A DNA stretch of 52,084 bases from Bacteroidales bacterium (GTDB lineage Bacteria > Bacteroidota > Bacteroidia > Bacteroidales > UBA3824), in the NCBI GenBank assembly GCA_017417315.1, contig JAFPZK010000008.1:1-52084 (forward strand), read 5' to 3'. Below the pieces are notes generated by a model, which searched no databases, had not been told where the DNA came from, and worked only from the letters and a program-made list of their open reading frames with translations. Every line of letters begins with the position of its first letter. Position 1 is the first letter of the stretch. Below, piece by piece: positions 43,036 through 51,370 of the stretch. The translations under genes were made by a program, and so were the position numbers.

Positions 43036-43722
43036 CTAATTTGCTGAAAAATCTTGAACGCAGTTGTAACGCCAACTTTTATGTTCACGAATTGCAACAC
43101 CGATGAAATTGTATTTTGTACTTAAAATGCTGTTTCTGTGTCCTGGAGGCGTAAGACCTTCATCAACAAGAAGTTGAATTACGATTGCCAACGGTTCGGA
43201 ATATCCGTAACTGCAATTTTCAGCAATTGCTCCCGCTTCGGGTGCGTAGCCCCAAACTCTGTCGCCCATAGAAGTGCCGTCCGTAGAAGTATGTCCCGTG
43301 CGACCGCTACTACCCATATCTTCGGCATGATAAGCGGCTGATTCACAAAGTTCTTTTTTCGGCTGATACATCGGAAGGTTTTTAACTGCTGACAAATCCG
43401 AGTAAAGAGATTGAATAGCACTGCTTGTTTTGCCGTTAAGATGCGGTTTTACATACGCCTCTGCAAAACGGCTGCCGTCAAGCCGCGCTAAATTGCATAA
43501 TAAAATTACTTCTTTTTCATCGTCAGACAAATAACTTACATCTGCGGCGGTGTTTGCAGCCTTGATTTCGTCATCAGTAAAAGCCGAAGAATTTGTAACG
43601 GGTTCGTCCTTTTGTTCGGTTTCTTGATTGTTTTGTTCGGTCTCCGGGTCGTTTTCTTCTGCCAGACATGAAAAACCGGCAAAAACAAATAAAAACGACA
43701 AAATAATAATTCTGAGTTTCAT
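43036..43722 (-). CDS. CAP/SCP-domain lipoprotein
   Basis: The start at 43722 gives 228 residues. The longer frame from 43800 runs through a terminator hairpin and is rejected. A lipoprotein signal (MKLRIIILSFLFVFAGFSC, Cys at 19) is followed by a Glu/Gln/Asn-rich linker. The CAP (cysteine-rich secretory protein) domain (about 75-228) contains ILLCNLARLDGSRFAEAY, the His of YHAEDMGSSG / TGHTSTDGTS, Glu of IAENCSYGY, and PPGHRNSIL. These form the usual CAP cavity. Bacterial CAP proteins are exported; their role is mostly unknown. The stop abuts the symporter stop. Confidence 0.85.
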   Translation of the reverse strand: MKLRIIILSFLFVFAGFSCLAEENDPETEQNNQETEQKDEPVTNSSAFTDDEIKAANTAADVSYLSDDEKEVILLCNLARLDGSRFAEAYVKPHLNGKTSSAIQSLYSDLSAVKNLPMYQPKKELCESAAYHAEDMGSSGRTGHTSTDGTSMGDRVWGYAPEAGAIAENCSYGYSEPLAIVIQLLVDEGLTPPGHRNSILSTKYNFIGVAIREHKSWRYNCVQDFSAN

Positions 43723-43760
43723 AGTAATTAAGTATTTAAAATAGTTAACAATAATATACA

Positions 43761-43803
43761 AAAAAAGCCTTCTGAAAAGCATACGCTCATAGAAGGGCAT
43801 TTT
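43761..43803 (-). terminator. Terminator of the SiaB / SiaC operon
   Basis: On the minus strand: an A-rich run, GCCCTTCT, 17-base loop, AGAAGGC and a run of seven T. It lies between the SiaC stop and the CAP gene. Confidence 0.8.
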
Positions 43804-43864
43804 TTTTAATAAATAATCTAATACCTGATAAAAATGGAAACCAATAAAAATAAAGTTTATATGT

Positions 43865-44248
43865 TTACTCCGCTATTTCGACCATTTTAAAAGGTATTTT
43901 CAATATTGACTGATAGTCTTCACCCGCCTCCAACATATCCTCGTCGTCTTCTTCGTAATACCAATTAATGACAACCTCAGTTTTATTTTTATTATGCATA
44001 TTTTCCAATTTCTTGAACACATCAAGAATACATTTGGAAGAACTGGTATTAAAGTATTCCAACTGAATCACCACATTAACAACACCTTGGGCAATATCAG
44101 CATATTTATCAAGCCAATCCACCAAAGGTTTGTAAAACTCAATTGAGTTTTCGGGAATAGAACGTCCTTTTATTTCGATTTGACCTGTTTTTGCATCAAA
44201 CGAAACCTCAGGGGTTTTGGGTGTACCTTCTATATTTATTGAATCCAT
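43865..44248 (-). CDS. SiaC-family regulatory phosphoprotein (DUF1987), copy 2
   Basis: The start at 44248 (MDSINIEGTPKTPEVSFDAK) gives 127 residues, matching the length of copy 1; the longer frame from 44299 would overlap the SiaB gene with a Lys-rich extension. The pattern TPEVSFDAKTGQIEIKGRS, the acidic/aromatic PLVDWLDKY and the strand EYFNTSSSKCILDVF, which should carry the phosphosite, are all present. VVINWYYEEDDEDMLEAGED near the end is also a family trait. It lies 43 bases after the SiaB-type kinase gene, the classic partner pair. Confidence 0.85.
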   Translation of the reverse strand: MDSINIEGTPKTPEVSFDAKTGQIEIKGRSIPENSIEFYKPLVDWLDKYADIAQGVVNVVIQLEYFNTSSSKCILDVFKKLENMHNKNKTEVVINWYYEEDDEDMLEAGEDYQSILKIPFKMVEIAE

Positions 44249-44291
44249 TTTTAAAATATTTTTTTTTAATTTGTCATGTCTAATTTTTTTC

Positions 44292-44855
44292 TTAACCAAT
44301 ACGTATCTCTAAGACAAAAAAACTATAACAATCATCATATTTCAGAAAATCGTAACCGAGTTTTTGTCCTGACATTCTCGCCATTTCAATAAAACCGAGA
44401 CCGCCGCCGCCTTTTGAAGAAAACTCATCGTTGTTCAAAATTCTCTTGTACAACTCTTTGAGTTCTACGCTCGACAAGTAGTTTAATTGTTCGATTCTGT
44501 CCCTTAGAAACTGTATGTACTTGTTTGAAACAAAATTTCCGCAAGTAACCTTATACGCACCTTTACCCTCTCTGATAAGCGTACAAAAGGCATACCGACA
44601 AGTTTCAGGAAGATTTACGCTATCCAAATATTCCTTCGGCGGAATTTCTAAATGGTGAAAAAGGTTTTGCAAAGCCTCCACCAAAATATTGTAAACCTTT
44701 CTTGTTATCTTAGTAAGTTCACCCGCCTCGGAAAGCGAACTTTCAACCCCGCTCAAATACTTCGTAATGAGGTCGGAATTAATATCCCCCTCATGCGTTG
44801 CCACAAGGTCTCCCTTCTTGCTCTTTTCATAAAGGCTATGTATATCCGCTTTCAT
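44292..44855 (-). CDS. SiaB-family protein kinase (DUF6272)
   Basis: The start at 44855 (MKADIHSLYEKSKKGDL) gives 187 residues. A GTG at 44897 in the same frame overlaps the -7 box and is rejected. The fold is GHKL-like, with an N-box EALQNLFHH (about residues 69-77 of this start) and a glycine loop SKGGGGLGFIEMARMSG near residue 150. A short Leu/Ile-rich start precedes them. SiaB kinases phosphorylate SiaC. The SiaC partner follows directly on the same transcript, ending in a good terminator. Confidence 0.82.
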   Translation of the reverse strand: MKADIHSLYEKSKKGDLVATHEGDINSDLITKYLSGVESSLSEAGELTKITRKVYNILVEALQNLFHHLEIPPKEYLDSVNLPETCRYAFCTLIREGKGAYKVTCGNFVSNKYIQFLRDRIEQLNYLSSVELKELYKRILNNDEFSSKGGGGLGFIEMARMSGQKLGYDFLKYDDCYSFFVLEIRIG

Positions 44856-44896
44856 ATTTGGATAATGGTTAAAAAAATAGTCGTTTTTATTCTGCA

Positions 44897-44904
44897 CAAA
44901 TATA
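44897..44904 (-). promoter_or_regulatory. -7 box of the SiaB / SiaC operon
   Basis: On the minus strand TATATTTG lies 41 bases before the ATG at 44855. ATTG 22 bases upstream (44927-44930) is a fair -33 candidate. Confidence 0.55.
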
Positions 44905-44965
44905 ATGATATATTTTCAAATACGTGCAATTTTTTGTAAAAATATTTTGTTTTTTTTTAACTTTT

Positions 44966-46108
44966 TTAATACATACCGAGTACAAACGGGAATTTTCCGT
45001 TTTTAACCTCACACTCTCTCGTATGTTGAACGCCGATAAGTTTATCCAACTCAGGATTGTCGGAAATTATCCACGTTTTTTCGCCCTTAAAAGTTTTCTT
45101 AACGAGTTTTGACAACATATCAACTACCGCCTGAGAGTCCTCTTTCTTGAAAACGTCAATTTTCGGAGCGTTGATTATCGCCGTCGTAGCACCCGTAGGC
45201 AACATAATGTCGCTATAATCACCTCTTTGAATGTCAATATATTTGTCAAGCATTGCCTTCTTAACGTTTTGAATACCGGCTTTTACGTTGTGTTCGTCAG
45301 CCTCGTAACCGATAATCTTGAAAGCAAACTCACCGTTGTGTTTTATTCTTACTTTTGCTGATGACTTGATGTCCTGCCAGATTTCTGCATCAAAATCTCT
45401 CCAAGAGAAAAATCCGAAATTTTCTCTGCAAACCTGAGAAGGAATATTGTAAGCAAACATAGCCGCTTCTATCAACATAATACCGGCTCCGGCAATAGGA
45501 TCAATGAAATTTGTATTAGCCTTCCAACCCGTAAGTTGAACAAGACCCGCCGACAATACTTCGTCAAAAGCGGCAACGGAAGAATTTGAAACTTTATATC
45601 CCCTGCGTGCAAGACTTTCGCCCGAGGAGTCAAGTAAGAATTTACAATTGTTAGCCTCACTGATTTCCAAAACTATAACCACTGACGGATTAGCATTGTC
45701 ATGAGGCGGAGTTTTGCGGGATTTTTCGTTGAAATATTCAAGAATTATCTTTGTTAACGCATCTTTTATTTCAGCATCCTGACCCAAAAGTGAAGATTTT
45801 GACGAGACCTCAACCCTGAAACTTTTATAAATGTTCAGGATTTTGCTCCAACGGTATTCGCTAAACTGCGCGAAAAATTCTTCCGATGAAGAAAAATCAA
45901 AATTCAAAACCTCCTTATAAATTTTAAGAGCGGTGCGCAACTCGTAATTTGCCTGATAAAGCAAATATTTATCACCCGAAAACGTTACTCTGCAAACATC
46001 GGTGTCAACATCTTCTGCACCCATTCGCATCAATTCACGTCCCAAAACGTCTTCAAGACCTTCGTAGGTCGTTGCAATCATTTTTATTGTCTCGACTTCC
46101 ACTTTCAA
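44966..46108 (-). CDS. THUMP-domain RNA methyltransferase relative with altered catalytic motif
   Basis: The 380 residues match the RlmL-like N2-guanine rRNA methyltransferase layout: an N-terminal ferredoxin-like/THUMP part (about 10-160, with YEGLEDVLGREL and YRWSKILNIYKSFRVEV), SLARRGYKVSN at 165, then a Rossmann methyltransferase (EVLSAGLVQLTGW, motif I DPIAGAG at 203-209). Motif IV, normally NPPY, reads NAPK at residues 313-316, and motif I lacks the usual final Thr. The frame is otherwise intact, ending GKFPFVLGMY. It may have lost methylation and kept RNA binding, or may act by a changed mechanism. It lies 15 bases after the DUF368 gene. A second possible start is at 46081. Confidence 0.82.
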   Translation of the reverse strand: MKVEVETIKMIATTYEGLEDVLGRELMRMGAEDVDTDVCRVTFSGDKYLLYQANYELRTALKIYKEVLNFDFSSSEEFFAQFSEYRWSKILNIYKSFRVEVSSKSSLLGQDAEIKDALTKIILEYFNEKSRKTPPHDNANPSVVIVLEISEANNCKFLLDSSGESLARRGYKVSNSSVAAFDEVLSAGLVQLTGWKANTNFIDPIAGAGIMLIEAAMFAYNIPSQVCRENFGFFSWRDFDAEIWQDIKSSAKVRIKHNGEFAFKIIGYEADEHNVKAGIQNVKKAMLDKYIDIQRGDYSDIMLPTGATTAIINAPKIDVFKKEDSQAVVDMLSKLVKKTFKGEKTWIISDNPELDKLIGVQHTRECEVKNGKFPFVLGMY

Positions 46109-46123
46109 ACAGTTTTTATCAAA

Positions 46124-47068
46124 TTATTTACTATTTTCTTTCTGCAATTTTCTTGCCGATATTTCTTCTATCGTACACAAAAGCACAATTCCCAAAATTA
46201 TAAGCGCAATCGCAATAAAAGTATCAGAAGAAAAATCCGGCAAATATTTGTCATAACCCTCTACAATAGGTTTTCCGTGCTTATCAATATTTTCCAAGCC
46301 GTTTGCGTCTAATTGAATGATAGGGTGTTTCCAAGGCCAAAGAAATCCCAACGACCCGAAAACAAACCCCGTCAAAAGCGCAGTTGTCTGCTGTCCGTAG
46401 TTTTTCATCAACCACGAAAGAAACCTCGAAAAAGCCAAAAAACCAACCCCCGCTCCTATCGCAACCGGCAACAGCACTTTCCAATCAAAATGTGCAATCG
46501 AATCTATTACTATCAACTTGTAGTTGCCTAATAATATAAGTGTGTAACTTCCCGAAATTCCCGGTAAAAGCATATCGCAAATCGCAATCGCTCCGCAAAA
46601 GATAAGATAAAAAGGATTGTCATTTTCGCTTGCCGGTGTTATAATAGAGGCTCCGTATGCCAAAGCCGTCCCTATAAACATCAACAAAATTATGACAAAA
46701 TCGAATTTCTTTATGGTCTTTCCGATATAATAAACGGAGGCTATTATCAAACCGAAGAAAAATGCCCAAACATAAATACCGTTATTGATTTGAAAAAGAT
46801 ATTCCAAAAGTTTTGCCGCAGTTATAATGCTTAAACCCTCACCGGCAAACAAAACTACAAGAAACAACAAATCAGTATGTTGAGCAAACTCTCTGAATTT
46901 GAACCCGAACAATAATTTCAGGGCTTGAATATCAAACGATTTCAATGCGTTAATGAATCTCTCAAATATACCTGCAAGCAATGCTATCGTACCCCCGGAA
47001 ACACCCGGGACAACGTTAGCAAGCCCCATAGAGAAGCCCTTAAAAAATACAATGACGTGTTCTAACAT
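46124..47068 (-). CDS. DUF368 membrane protein (PopT-like undecaprenyl-phosphate translocase)
   Basis: The 314 residues have about eight transmembrane helices and the two family repeats: FSMGLANVVPGVSGGTIALL near the N terminus and MLLPGISGSYTLILLGNY in the middle. Members of DUF368 have been shown in other bacteria to recycle the lipid carrier undecaprenyl phosphate across the inner membrane, so the same role is inferred here. A long C-terminal loop (NGLENIDKHGKPIVEGYDKY) precedes the last helix. The THUMP methyltransferase relative follows after 15 bases. Minus-strand TACATTTG at 47099-47106 is a candidate -7 box. Confidence 0.88.
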   Translation of the reverse strand: MLEHVIVFFKGFSMGLANVVPGVSGGTIALLAGIFERFINALKSFDIQALKLLFGFKFREFAQHTDLLFLVVLFAGEGLSIITAAKLLEYLFQINNGIYVWAFFFGLIIASVYYIGKTIKKFDFVIILLMFIGTALAYGASIITPASENDNPFYLIFCGAIAICDMLLPGISGSYTLILLGNYKLIVIDSIAHFDWKVLLPVAIGAGVGFLAFSRFLSWLMKNYGQQTTALLTGFVFGSLGFLWPWKHPIIQLDANGLENIDKHGKPIVEGYDKYLPDFSSDTFIAIALIILGIVLLCTIEEISARKLQKENSK

Positions 47069-47151
47069 AAAATATTAAAAACAATTCTTTTTCAAATGCA
47101 AATGTAGAGAAAAAAAATATGATAAAAAAATATTTTTGCAGTTTTTTTATG

Positions 47152-47159
47152 TAATTTTG
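47152..47159 (+). promoter_or_regulatory. -7 box of the ABC-F / MATE operon
   Basis: TAATTTTG lies 55 bases before the ATG at 47215. A second candidate, TATTTTTG, lies at 47131-47138. Neither has a clear TTTG at the -33 distance. A short AAGGC / GCCTT hairpin lies in the leader. Confidence 0.4.
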
Positions 47160-47214
47160 CACCCCGTAAGGCGGCTTAATTGCCTTAAATAATAATTATA
47201 ACTTGATAATCAGA

Positions 47215-49011
47215 ATGATAACGTATCTTCAAGTCGAAAATTTAACAAAGAGTTTCGGCGACAACCTTTTGTTTGAAAATATCAGTTTTTCGGTTATGAA
47301 AGACCAAAAAACGGCTTTAATCGCAAAAAACGGTGCAGGAAAGTCCACACTTCTTAACATAATCGGCAAAAAAGAAACTGCCGATTCGGGCAATGTTGTT
47401 TTCAAAAACGACATTTCAGTAGGCTATTTGCCGCAACAGCCGCATTTAGAAGGAAAACTGTCAATAAAAGAGCATATCGCTTTGTCTGCAAAAAAAGCCC
47501 AAAATCATCTTTCTGATTTTCAGGAACTTGACTACGAGGTTCAGATGAAACAAATTCTCGGCAAACTAAAAATTGACGACCTTGATAAAAAAATTTCGGA
47601 ACTTTCAGGCGGTCAGCAAAAAAGAATCGCACTTGCCGATGTTTTAATCGAACGTCCCGACATGCTTATTCTTGACGAGCCGACCAACCATTTGGATACT
47701 TTTATGACCGAATGGCTCGAAAAATATCTCAAAGACACACGCACTACCCTTTTGATGGTAACTCACGACAGATATTTTTTGGACAACGTCTGCGACAATA
47801 TCATCGAAATTGACAATAACAAAACTTACTCATACACTGGTAATTACAGTTATTATTTACAAAAACGTCAAGAACGTATAGAAAACTTTAACGCCGCAAT
47901 CACCAAAGCAAACAATATATTAAGGCGTGAGGCTGACTGGATTTCGCGAATGCCGAAAGCGCGGGGCGGAAAAGCAAAATACAGAATCGACAATTTCTAC
48001 AAACTCAAAGAATTTGCCCAAAGCCGCATTGACGACAAAAAAGTTGAAATCGCAACCGGCACGGCTCACCGTCTCGGCAACAAAATTTTGGAACTAAAAC
48101 ACATCTCAAAAAGTTTTGACGGCAAAACGCTGATAAAAGATTTTTCGTACACTTTTCAGAAATTCGACAAAATCGGCATCGTAGGCTCTAACGGCTGCGG
48201 AAAGTCAACACTTCTTAATATAATAATGCACAACATTGAGCCTGACAGCGGCTCGGCGGAGTTCGGAGAGACCATCGTAACGTCATATTACCGTCAAAGC
48301 GGTATTCAATACGATGAAAATCAGAAAGTTATCGACGTTATCAAAAACATTGCCGAAGTTATTGAACTCTCTGACGGCAAAAGACTTTCGGCATCGCAGT
48401 TTTTGGAATATTTTCTTTTTGAGCCGAAAATGCAGTATTCTCCCGTGGCAAAACTCAGCGGCGGCGAAAAACGCAGACTTTATCTGATGACGGTTTTGAT
48501 GAAAAATCCTAACTTTTTGATTCTTGACGAGCCGACTAACGATTTGGACATCATTACGTTAAACGTTTTGGAAGAGTATTTGAACGCTTTTTCGGGCTGT
48601 TTGATTGTGGTTTCTCACGACAGATATTTTTTGGACAAGGTTGCAAATTCGCTTTTTGTCTTTAAAGGAGACGGCGAAATCAAGAATTTTCCGGGCAATT
48701 ACACCGTCTATCTCACTGAAAAAGAGGACGAAAAGCCGTTAGCAAAAGAAAAGCCGCAAAATACCGACACTCGCGAAAAACGTAAAAAGAACTTTACTTT
48801 TAAACTCAAAACCGAACACCAGCAGTTAGAAGCGGAACTTTCCGCCTTAAACGCTGAAAAACAAGAGATTGAAGCCAAACTTTCGGGCGAGGTTTCCGAA
48901 ATTGAAGAAATCACGAAACTTTCAAAACGTTTGGAAGAAATTCTCGCACTTACGGAAAAAAAAGAAATGCGTTGGTTGGAATTAGAAGAAATCAAGGAAA
49001 GCGATTTATAA
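47215..49011 (+). CDS. ABC-F family ATPase (Uup/EttA-like translation factor)
   Basis: The start at 47215 gives 598 residues; a TTG at 47203 is less likely. Two ABC domains are present without transmembrane segments. Domain 1 has AKNGAGKSTLLNI, signature LSGGQQKRIALADVL and LILDEPTNHLDT. Domain 2 has GSNGCGKSTLLNI, LSGGEKRRLYLMTVL and LILDEPTNDLDI. Each has SHDRYF or THDRYF. A charged linker lies between them (about 235-290), and a C-terminal coiled coil (about 510-598) resembles that of Uup. ABC-F proteins act on stalled or antibiotic-bound ribosomes. Its stop overlaps the MATE start (TAATG), so they are coupled. Confidence 0.92.
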   Translation: MITYLQVENLTKSFGDNLLFENISFSVMKDQKTALIAKNGAGKSTLLNIIGKKETADSGNVVFKNDISVGYLPQQPHLEGKLSIKEHIALSAKKAQNHLSDFQELDYEVQMKQILGKLKIDDLDKKISELSGGQQKRIALADVLIERPDMLILDEPTNHLDTFMTEWLEKYLKDTRTTLLMVTHDRYFLDNVCDNIIEIDNNKTYSYTGNYSYYLQKRQERIENFNAAITKANNILRREADWISRMPKARGGKAKYRIDNFYKLKEFAQSRIDDKKVEIATGTAHRLGNKILELKHISKSFDGKTLIKDFSYTFQKFDKIGIVGSNGCGKSTLLNIIMHNIEPDSGSAEFGETIVTSYYRQSGIQYDENQKVIDVIKNIAEVIELSDGKRLSASQFLEYFLFEPKMQYSPVAKLSGGEKRRLYLMTVLMKNPNFLILDEPTNDLDIITLNVLEEYLNAFSGCLIVVSHDRYFLDKVANSLFVFKGDGEIKNFPGNYTVYLTEKEDEKPLAKEKPQNTDTREKRKKNFTFKLKTEHQQLEAELSALNAEKQEIEAKLSGEVSEIEEITKLSKRLEEILALTEKKEMRWLELEEIKESDL

Positions 49012-50384
49012 TGAACTCTGACGGCGAACAATACCGAAAAATGACGCAAACACCGGTCGAAAGGCTCATACCGAGTCTTGCCGCACCGACAATGTTGTCA
49101 ATGATGACCTCTGCGATTTACAACGCCTCTGACACGTGGTTTGTATCGCAACTCGGCGATTCAGCGACGGCGGCAACGGGCGTTTGCTTGCCGCTGATTG
49201 CAATGATTCAGGCGGTCGGCTTTTGGATTGGAATGGGCGCAGGAAGCAATATTTCGAGGTTTTTGGGACGGAAACACAATTTCAAAGCCTCAATAATTGC
49301 CTCATCAGCAGTACTGCTGACCGTTTTCATAAGCCTTTGTCTCGGATTGTTCGGCATTTTCGGTAACGAATTAATTTTAAGACATTTAGGCTCTACGCCG
49401 ACGATTTTGCCGTATGCAAGGGAATATTCGAGGATAATTTTCTTAGGAACGCCGTTTGCATGTACGGGCTTTGTTTTCAACAACTTACTAAGAGCGCAAG
49501 GACGGGCTGTCTTTGCGATGGCGGGCGTAATGTCCGGCGCGATTGTCAACATAATACTTGACCCGGTTTTTATTTTCGTTTTTGACATGGGGATTGCAGG
49601 CGCGGCTCTGTCAACGATTATCTGCCAGGCTATCAGTTTTTTAGTAATGTTGACCGCACTCTGCAAAAAGTCTTCAATGCTGCAAATGTCAGCAAAATTC
49701 GTCTCAAAAAATCCGGGCGTATATTTTTTGATAATGTCAACGGGAATGCCGTCGTTATTCCGTCAAGGCTGCTCGGCGTTAGCAACCGTTTTGCTAAACC
49801 GCGCCGGCGCACAATACGGCGATGCTGCGGTTGCGGCAATGAGCATTGTCGGAAGGGTAAGTTTTCTAATCACTTCATTAGTAGGCGGTTTCGGACAAGG
49901 TTATCAGCCGGTTGTCGGTTTTGCTTACGGCGCGGGAGATTTTTTGAGGGTAAAAAAAGCATACAAATTTTCGTTAACGGTTTGTCTTACGATTTTGATT
50001 TTAGGCGGCTTATATTGCATTTTTCAAGCGGAAACTATTATGCGGTTTTTCAGAGCCGATTCTCCGAGGGTTATCGAAATCGGTACGGAAACTTTTCTCT
50101 ATTACGGGCTTTCTCTGCCTTTTAACTGCATTATCATCTTGACTAACATGTTGTTACAAGTAACGGGACAAAAACTGTTAGCCTCCGTAACCTCCGTTAT
50201 GCGGCAAGGCGTGATTTTTATTCCGCTGATTTTGATTTTGCCGGAATTTATCGGTTTAAAAGGCGTTGAAATTTGTCAGCCGCTCTCTGATTCGGTCTCG
50301 GCAATAGTAGCTTTCAGCGTTGCGGTATATTTTTTCAAGACACTAAGCTGCAAAACTTCTCAACCCAAAAATCCCGGTCGTTAA
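49011..50384 (+). CDS. MATE-family multidrug/sodium antiporter
   Basis: The start ATG at 49011 shares its A with the TAA stop of the ABC-F gene; this gives 457 residues. Twelve transmembrane helices in two pseudo-repeats are visible, with early signatures PSLAAPTMLSMMTSAIYNAS and DTWFVSQLGDSATAATGV, and REYSRIIFLGTPF, FNNLLRAQGR and GFGQGYQPVVGFAYGAGDF later. It should export drugs or metabolites using Na+ or H+. Its last 50 bases overlap the end of the opposing hemH gene. Confidence 0.92.
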   Translation: MNSDGEQYRKMTQTPVERLIPSLAAPTMLSMMTSAIYNASDTWFVSQLGDSATAATGVCLPLIAMIQAVGFWIGMGAGSNISRFLGRKHNFKASIIASSAVLLTVFISLCLGLFGIFGNELILRHLGSTPTILPYAREYSRIIFLGTPFACTGFVFNNLLRAQGRAVFAMAGVMSGAIVNIILDPVFIFVFDMGIAGAALSTIICQAISFLVMLTALCKKSSMLQMSAKFVSKNPGVYFLIMSTGMPSLFRQGCSALATVLLNRAGAQYGDAAVAAMSIVGRVSFLITSLVGGFGQGYQPVVGFAYGAGDFLRVKKAYKFSLTVCLTILILGGLYCIFQAETIMRFFRADSPRVIEIGTETFLYYGLSLPFNCIIILTNMLLQVTGQKLLASVTSVMRQGVIFIPLILILPEFIGLKGVEICQPLSDSVSAIVAFSVAVYFFKTLSCKTSQPKNPGR

Positions 50385-51285
50385 GACACGGAATAAGTTT
50401 ATAATCAGTACCGCCGTTTTTCATGAAATTTTCTTTCAAGGTTTCGCCGAGTTCGATAACGGTTTCAAGACAGTCAACAGTGAAAGACGGCGCAACGACG
50501 GCGATTTTCTTAACGCCCTCTTTTGCCAAATCCGTAACGACCTCATCAGTAAAAGGCACTGTCCACCCCTCAGACATTCTTGACTGAAAAGAAGTTTCGG
50601 CCTTTTCAAGCGCGATTCCCGTTTTTTCGCAAATAAGGCGCGTAGTCTCCTGACACTGAAAAATATAATCGTTAGAGTTAGGGTGTGAAAGCGGAATGCC
50701 GTGATAAGAAAAAACAATTCTATCAAAATCAAACCCAAGAAGTTCCTTTTCAAAAAGTTTTTTCATTGACTCCAAATACGGCTCTTTATCATAAAAAACA
50801 TCTAACGTGTTGATTAGAGGAATGTTAAAACGTTCTTTAAAAAATCCGTAAACTGAATCCAAAGCGTTGCCCCAAGTAGATTCGGTGTATTGCGGATACA
50901 TCGGCGCGATAATCAGACGGCGGTAGTTTTTTTGCGTAACTTCTTTCAAAACGTCTTTTAACAAATTAAATCCCGCAGTCATGGCAAGATAAACATCGGC
51001 TTTTTCCTTCAAAACGTTTTGAACTTTTTGCACGAAACTTTCAGAAATAGTCTTCAACAACATTCCGTGTTTTGCGTTTAAGTTTTGATACATTTTCAAG
51101 GAATGTTTTACGCGGAAAGGCACGATTATACAGTTAACCAAAAGGCTTCTTCCCAAAGCGTTCATCGTCATAACGTGTTTTGAATTAAGAAGTTCCTTTA
51201 AAAATTTTTTAACGTATTTTTTCTCCGGCTTTTCCGGCGTACCGTAATTAATTATCAAAAGCGCGGTATCAGAATGTTTTGTCAT
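50335..51285 (-). CDS. hemH: Ferrochelatase
   Basis: HemH inserts ferrous iron into protoporphyrin IX (or coproporphyrin III in some phyla). The start at 51285 (MTKHSDTALLIINYGTPEKP) gives 316 residues; an upstream TTG-type start at 51318 lies next to the -7 box (51307-51314 on the minus strand). The core is intact: ALLIINYGTPEKPE, MYPQYTESTWGNAL, the metal-site His in VFSYHGIPLSHP, QSRMSEGWTVPFTDE, and the catalytic Glu in SFTVDCLETVIELGE. No other haem genes are adjacent. The end overlaps the MATE gene by 50 bases. Confidence 0.93.
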   Translation of the reverse strand: MTKHSDTALLIINYGTPEKPEKKYVKKFLKELLNSKHVMTMNALGRSLLVNCIIVPFRVKHSLKMYQNLNAKHGMLLKTISESFVQKVQNVLKEKADVYLAMTAGFNLLKDVLKEVTQKNYRRLIIAPMYPQYTESTWGNALDSVYGFFKERFNIPLINTLDVFYDKEPYLESMKKLFEKELLGFDFDRIVFSYHGIPLSHPNSNDYIFQCQETTRLICEKTGIALEKAETSFQSRMSEGWTVPFTDEVVTDLAKEGVKKIAVVAPSFTVDCLETVIELGETLKENFMKNGGTDYKLIPCLNDRDFWVEKFCSLVS

Positions 51286-51306
51286 TTTTCTTAAAATTTG
51301 GAAATG

Positions 51307-51314
51307 CAAATTTA
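51307..51314 (-). promoter_or_regulatory. -7 box of hemH
   Basis: On the minus strand TAAATTTG lies 22 bases before the ATG at 51285. The -33 element is not clear. Confidence 0.5.
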
Positions 51315-51322
51315 GCAAAAAA

Positions 51323-51354
51323 ATTGTAACTAATAAAAATGTTTTTTATCTTTG
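51323..51354 (+). promoter_or_regulatory. Promoter of the last AAA-ATPase / PD-(D/E)XK gene
   Basis: ATTG (51323-51326), a 20-base spacer, then TATCTTTG (51347-51354), 16 bases before the ATG at 51371. Confidence 0.65.
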
Positions 51355-51370
51355 CCAAAACATTTTCATT

